Part shown: piece after piece, positions 60,432 through 64,000 of the stretch
Layout: every line of letters begins with the position of its first letter
Position numbering within the stretch: the stretch's first letter is position 1
Assembly: GCA_029783825.1 (NCBI GenBank)
Contig: JAREIK010008067.1
Location: 23,169-87,168, forward strand
Direction: 5' to 3'
DNA: 64,000 bases
DNA from: Sapria himalayana
Taxonomy: Eukaryota > Streptophyta > Magnoliopsida > Malpighiales > Rafflesiaceae
Program-made: the position numbers and the translations under genes
The notes under the pieces: generated by a model
What the model was told of the DNA's origin: nothing
Seen by the model: only the letters and a program-made list of their open reading frames with translations
The model's database searches: none

Positions 60432-63400
60432 CATAATCAATTCAATTCTTCATCAACATCTACATCCCCACTTGTATTCATCTCAGAAGATGCGACTAAA
60501 ATGAAGTCTTCATCCCCCACCACAACTTCAATTATAACATCATTTTCATCATTTTGAAAAGCTGGTTGTATGAAATTAGTACTTGGTGAAGCTTGGATGT
60601 CAATTTGAGCCCTTGCTTTTCTCTTGCACATAGCTTTCCAATCCTTTCTAAGACCGGTCTGACCTGGATATTTACAATAATAAAATTTTGATGCTTATAC
60701 TACTAAGACAAAAAGTTCAAACTTGTTGAATCATTTTTTATCGTGCACATCGAAAAGTTTATATCAAGGATGGACAACAATACCAACACGTGGTGTTGGG
60801 TCGAACCATTCACATTTGAATAACATAGTTTTTTTAACCGTGAGGGCTTCAAATTCTAACTCGATCACTTCGATCAAAGTCCCGTAATAGTCATATTTGG
60901 TTCATTATATAAGGATCCTTTAATGCATACCCCTGTATTGTCTGTTGCCTGGTAGCTACCATATGATTTAGTGTGAAATTCAAAACCATTCACACAATAA
61001 CCTTATACGTTTTAACCTCTTTTAGGGGACATCGTGCTATAATTCAAAGATAATAATTGGAAATTTTATTTGCATGATTATGAACCTGTAATCAAAATTA
61101 AGTGGATTGTTTAGATTACAAATATAAATTTTTATGAGAACAATACAATTATTTTATGATTTTCATTATAAGTAAACATATGTATTTTTCAAAAAATGAT
61201 GGAAATTCTTGCTCCATCACGTTATTAATAGCTTCTTCATTCATGTTTGGAAACTCTACGTTTATTTGTGACAAAATCACTAAAAAAATTAAAAATAATT
61301 GATACATTAATAGGAAATAGTAAATAATAATGCTTGATAGATGTCATTTGATTATTAAAATATACTTACTTAATAAATAGTTGAACCTCTAGACAATTCA
61401 TTAGGACATATAGATGAACTACAATATATTCATAGTCTGCTAGATACCTTTTCCCTTCAGCACCAATTGCTTTGTTGGGAACTTGAAAATTTCAAACATA
61501 TCATTATCCACATTGTCATAAAGATAAACCTCAATCCGCTTTTCCTAAAGTGGAAGAGTTGGATCTCATTCTTTGAAATAGATTGATGTGAATTTTATAG
61601 CCTCATCCATAATATAACCTATTGATATATAACCCACAACCTAAGCCTTATTCATTATTATATGCTTTATTTTCTTCAAGTATCTACAAAAAGATTATTG
61701 AAAATTACAAGTCATGTTTGTGTATATAAAAATATATATATAGGAAAAGAATTGGTTTAGTGAATTAATATTACCTTTTTGGAGGATACATCCAACAATA
61801 ATGGACAAGACCAACAACCCTAGATTTGTAAGCCAAGTGCAATAGAAGATGTTCCATTACGTCAAAAAATTTGAAGGAAAGATTTTCTCAAGATTGCATA
61901 AGATAACAAAAATTTTACATCTTGATTCCTCAACTCCTCATCAGTCAATGAAGAAGAAGTCAATTGCTTGAAGAATAAAGAAATCTCAGGTATCGGTTCC
62001 CATATTCTATAAGGTATGAATTCTCGAAGAGTAATTGGTAACAACCTTTGCATGAATACATGACAATCATGACTTTTCATATCAAACATCTTAAGTTTTT
62101 TCGCATCCACACATCTCCCCATATTAGAAGCATACCCATCTGAAAATCTAAAATTTTTTTAACCACTCCAACACAATCTTATTCTATGATTTATTTAGAA
62201 CAAATGGCACATCAAGGTATTTATTGGTGACATGATTTTTTTTTTGCAAATTGAGGATGATGACAATATTTATTCAACTCATCTCTTGACTTGTAAGGGT
62301 CCTTAGTTTTCGCTGGAATGTTAAACACTATATTGAAAATATTTTCAAACATATTCTTCTCAATATGCATAACATCAAGATTGTGCCTGAGCAAGTGTTC
62401 ACGCAAGTACAGAAAATTGTAGAAAATACTTCTCTTATTCCACCCACAAGTCTTAGATATAGTTGTATTCACAACCTCAGGATCAACATCTATCACCTTC
62501 CTCAAGCCTCTATTATTCAATTCCGATAAAATATCATCCATAGATCTAACCCCCAAAAATTGTTTAGTAACATTATTCTTAATGAAGTCTTTGGTGTTAC
62601 GTTGATACGGATGATTAATAGGAAAATACTTCCAAAGATTGTCGAACCATGACTATTTTCACTCTTAATTAATCTAAAAGCATTAGAATCTTCCATACGA
62701 TGTGGATATGCCAACATACAAGTTGTACTCCACCTTGACATCATAGAATAATATGCTGAAATGTCATTTATGGTCCACATGAGGGCAGCACGCATATGAA
62801 AATTTTTCCATTTGGAAATATCATAAGTTTGAACCCCAACACCCCCAAAGACTTTTCAACTATGCTATCAATGGCTGCAAGAAAACATATATCTTCCCCT
62901 TTGGATTCGTAGGCCTTGGCACTAACATAGTCAAAAATATAAATTCCTCCTTCATACATATGTATGGAGGCAAATTATACGGAGTCACCACCACAGGTCA
63001 CAAAGAATATTGTTGTCTAGATTGACCAAACGGCCGAAAACCATCAGCAAATAAACCCAGCCTAATATTTCGAACTTCAGAAGAAAAATCAAAAAAATAC
63101 CCATCAAAATATTTCCAAGCAAAGGCATCAGAAGGGTGACACATCTTACCATCCTCCATATTATACTATGGATGCCACCTCATTTCATTAGCTTAGTGGT
63201 TGATGCATACAATCTCTACAAACTAGGTGTTATTGGAAAATAGTGCATCTTTTTATATCGCGCCTTCAACTTACGTATATACAATCTATTTCTAGAATCC
63301 CTAACTTTTTGCTTGTACCGAGCATGCACACATATTTTCCAACTGCTAAGGTCATTGTCATCACCTCAGTATATCATACAGTTATTCACACAGTAATGAA

Positions 63401-64000
63401 TGACCTATACGAATAATCTCAAACATCTAACTAACTTCTTTGTGCTGTAGAAATCCAATGGCATCAGATTATCTTTTGACAATAATTCATGAATGAATTT
63501 AGACATATCATCAAACCATGCCTATGAACACTTGTGTCTGCACTTATTTATAACATCTTCACGACTGGAGAAAGTTAAGTATGCTTAGAATTCCTCTCAC
63601 ATACAGGTTTTCTCCAGCACTAATCATGTCATAGAAATTCCTTGCCTCGGCATTGGGTTCCTTATTCGAGTTGTATTCAGGACCCGCAGCATCAAAACCA
63701 TTTTATGGTATGTAGTGTGATTAATATTATCCGAGACCATCTGATCAGTTTCACTTACTGACACCCATACTAAACATGAACATCACTAGTGGACTTGATT
63801 CTTACCATGGTATATCCAACATAGTAATCCGGCACAAAATCATTTTGCATCTTCACAGTCTCAACAATCAAAACTTTTTATTTTGACATTATGTGCAAGG
63901 ACACCTTATATGTATACCACCATACACACACTCAGGATGGCTCAGAGCAAACTCAACAAAATCACCAACTTTATCCCCTCAATCATTAGAGAAAATTCCA
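60432..64000 (-). pseudogene. CACTA3 Tnp2-type transposase (TnpD), nearly full length
   Basis: Reading leftward: Transpos_assoc (GDKVGDFVEFALSHPECVYG, about 63900-63985), Tnp2 core (WKYFDGYFFDFSSEVRNIRL near 63060-63120, EGGIYIFDYVSAKAYESKGE, MRAALMWTINDISAYYSMMS at about 62735-62795, FGVRS-like then MDDILSELNNRGLRKVID, HNLDVMHIEKNMFENIFNIV), DUF4218 (MGRCVDAKKLKMFDMKSHDC, HVFMQRLLPITLREFIPY, at 61862-62122), DUF4216 (GYCVNGFEFHTKSYGSY, CIKGSLYNEP, LFKCEWFDPTPRVG at about 60810-61040), and an acidic tail (DVDVDEELN) near 60437. This is the usual full domain order for plant CACTA transposases. Frameshifts (for example near 62560-62640 and in DUF4216) and stops break it. It supplies the region missing from CACTA2. 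Confidence 0.87.

Larger units (their letters stand above)
57927..64000 (-). mobile_element. CACTA3: En/Spm-type transposon, truncated here, extends past window
   Basis: Same family as CACTA2 on the opposite strand. The part near 57927-58190 holds TTACCGACCA/GGTCGGTAAT repeats and matches CACTA2 from about 51660 to about 51905, but the last ~325 bp including the CACTA end is missing; GATA repeat begins instead. Both genes are present in order: Tnp2 transposase, then Transposase_24. The far end lies beyond 64000. Confidence 0.85.

Overview
This window reads as nuclear DNA of a flowering plant, most likely a eudicot with a large, repeat-rich genome. The evidence is the mix of element families: an L1-type LINE with a plant DUF4283/zinc-knuckle ORF1, Ty3-gypsy and Ty1-copia type LTR pieces, En/Spm (CACTA) transposons with DUF4216/DUF4218 transposases, and a BED/hAT transposon. 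No intact host gene, rRNA, tRNA or CRISPR array was seen. Almost all long open frames are shadows of simple-sequence DNA.

Layout. 1-4559: a LINE on the minus strand, its 3' part cut by the window edge. 4560-9890: an imperfect 9-bp satellite (TTATTCTTC on +), interrupted by a spacer at 5731-6404. 9891-13686: a minus-strand gypsy-type LTR (11161-13686) with TATA box and primer-binding site plus about 1.2 kb of leader, carrying 39-bp minisatellites that contain CACGTG. 14240-16455: the same 9-bp satellite in the opposite orientation. 16750-17760: fragments of a LINE ORF1 and of a CACTA Transposase_24 gene.

17763-54651: the main discovery, a roughly 36.9-kb CACTA-type element (CACTA1). It has matching ends, a TTG target duplication on both sides, 1.3-1.7 kb inverted terminal repeats built on about 50-bp subterminal units, decayed Tnp2 and Transposase_24 genes, three tandem copies of a 1.05-1.28 kb unit with GC-rich trinucleotide tracts, and more than 12 kb of degenerate TATC/GATA arrays whose strand switches at about 40580. 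Two elements are nested in those arrays: a 3.56-kb hAT (34811-38372, duplication TATCTATC) and a 6.83-kb CACTA (CACTA2, 45397-52230, duplication GAT).

54655-64000: flanking DNA with a copia-like primer-binding site, a 23-bp repeat array, more GATA array split by a 527-bp solo LTR (57076-57602, duplication TAGAT), and a third CACTA (CACTA3, from 57927 to beyond the window) on the minus strand.

How the parts relate. CACTA2 and CACTA3 belong to one family. CACTA2 kept both ends but lost the Tnp2 core; CACTA3 kept the Tnp2 core but lost its near end. CACTA1 shares an AT-rich ~550-bp satellite unit with CACTA2 but has different end repeats. All genes seen are broken by stops or frameshifts, so the window is a record of past nested insertions. 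All boundaries were read by eye; no alignment or database search was run.
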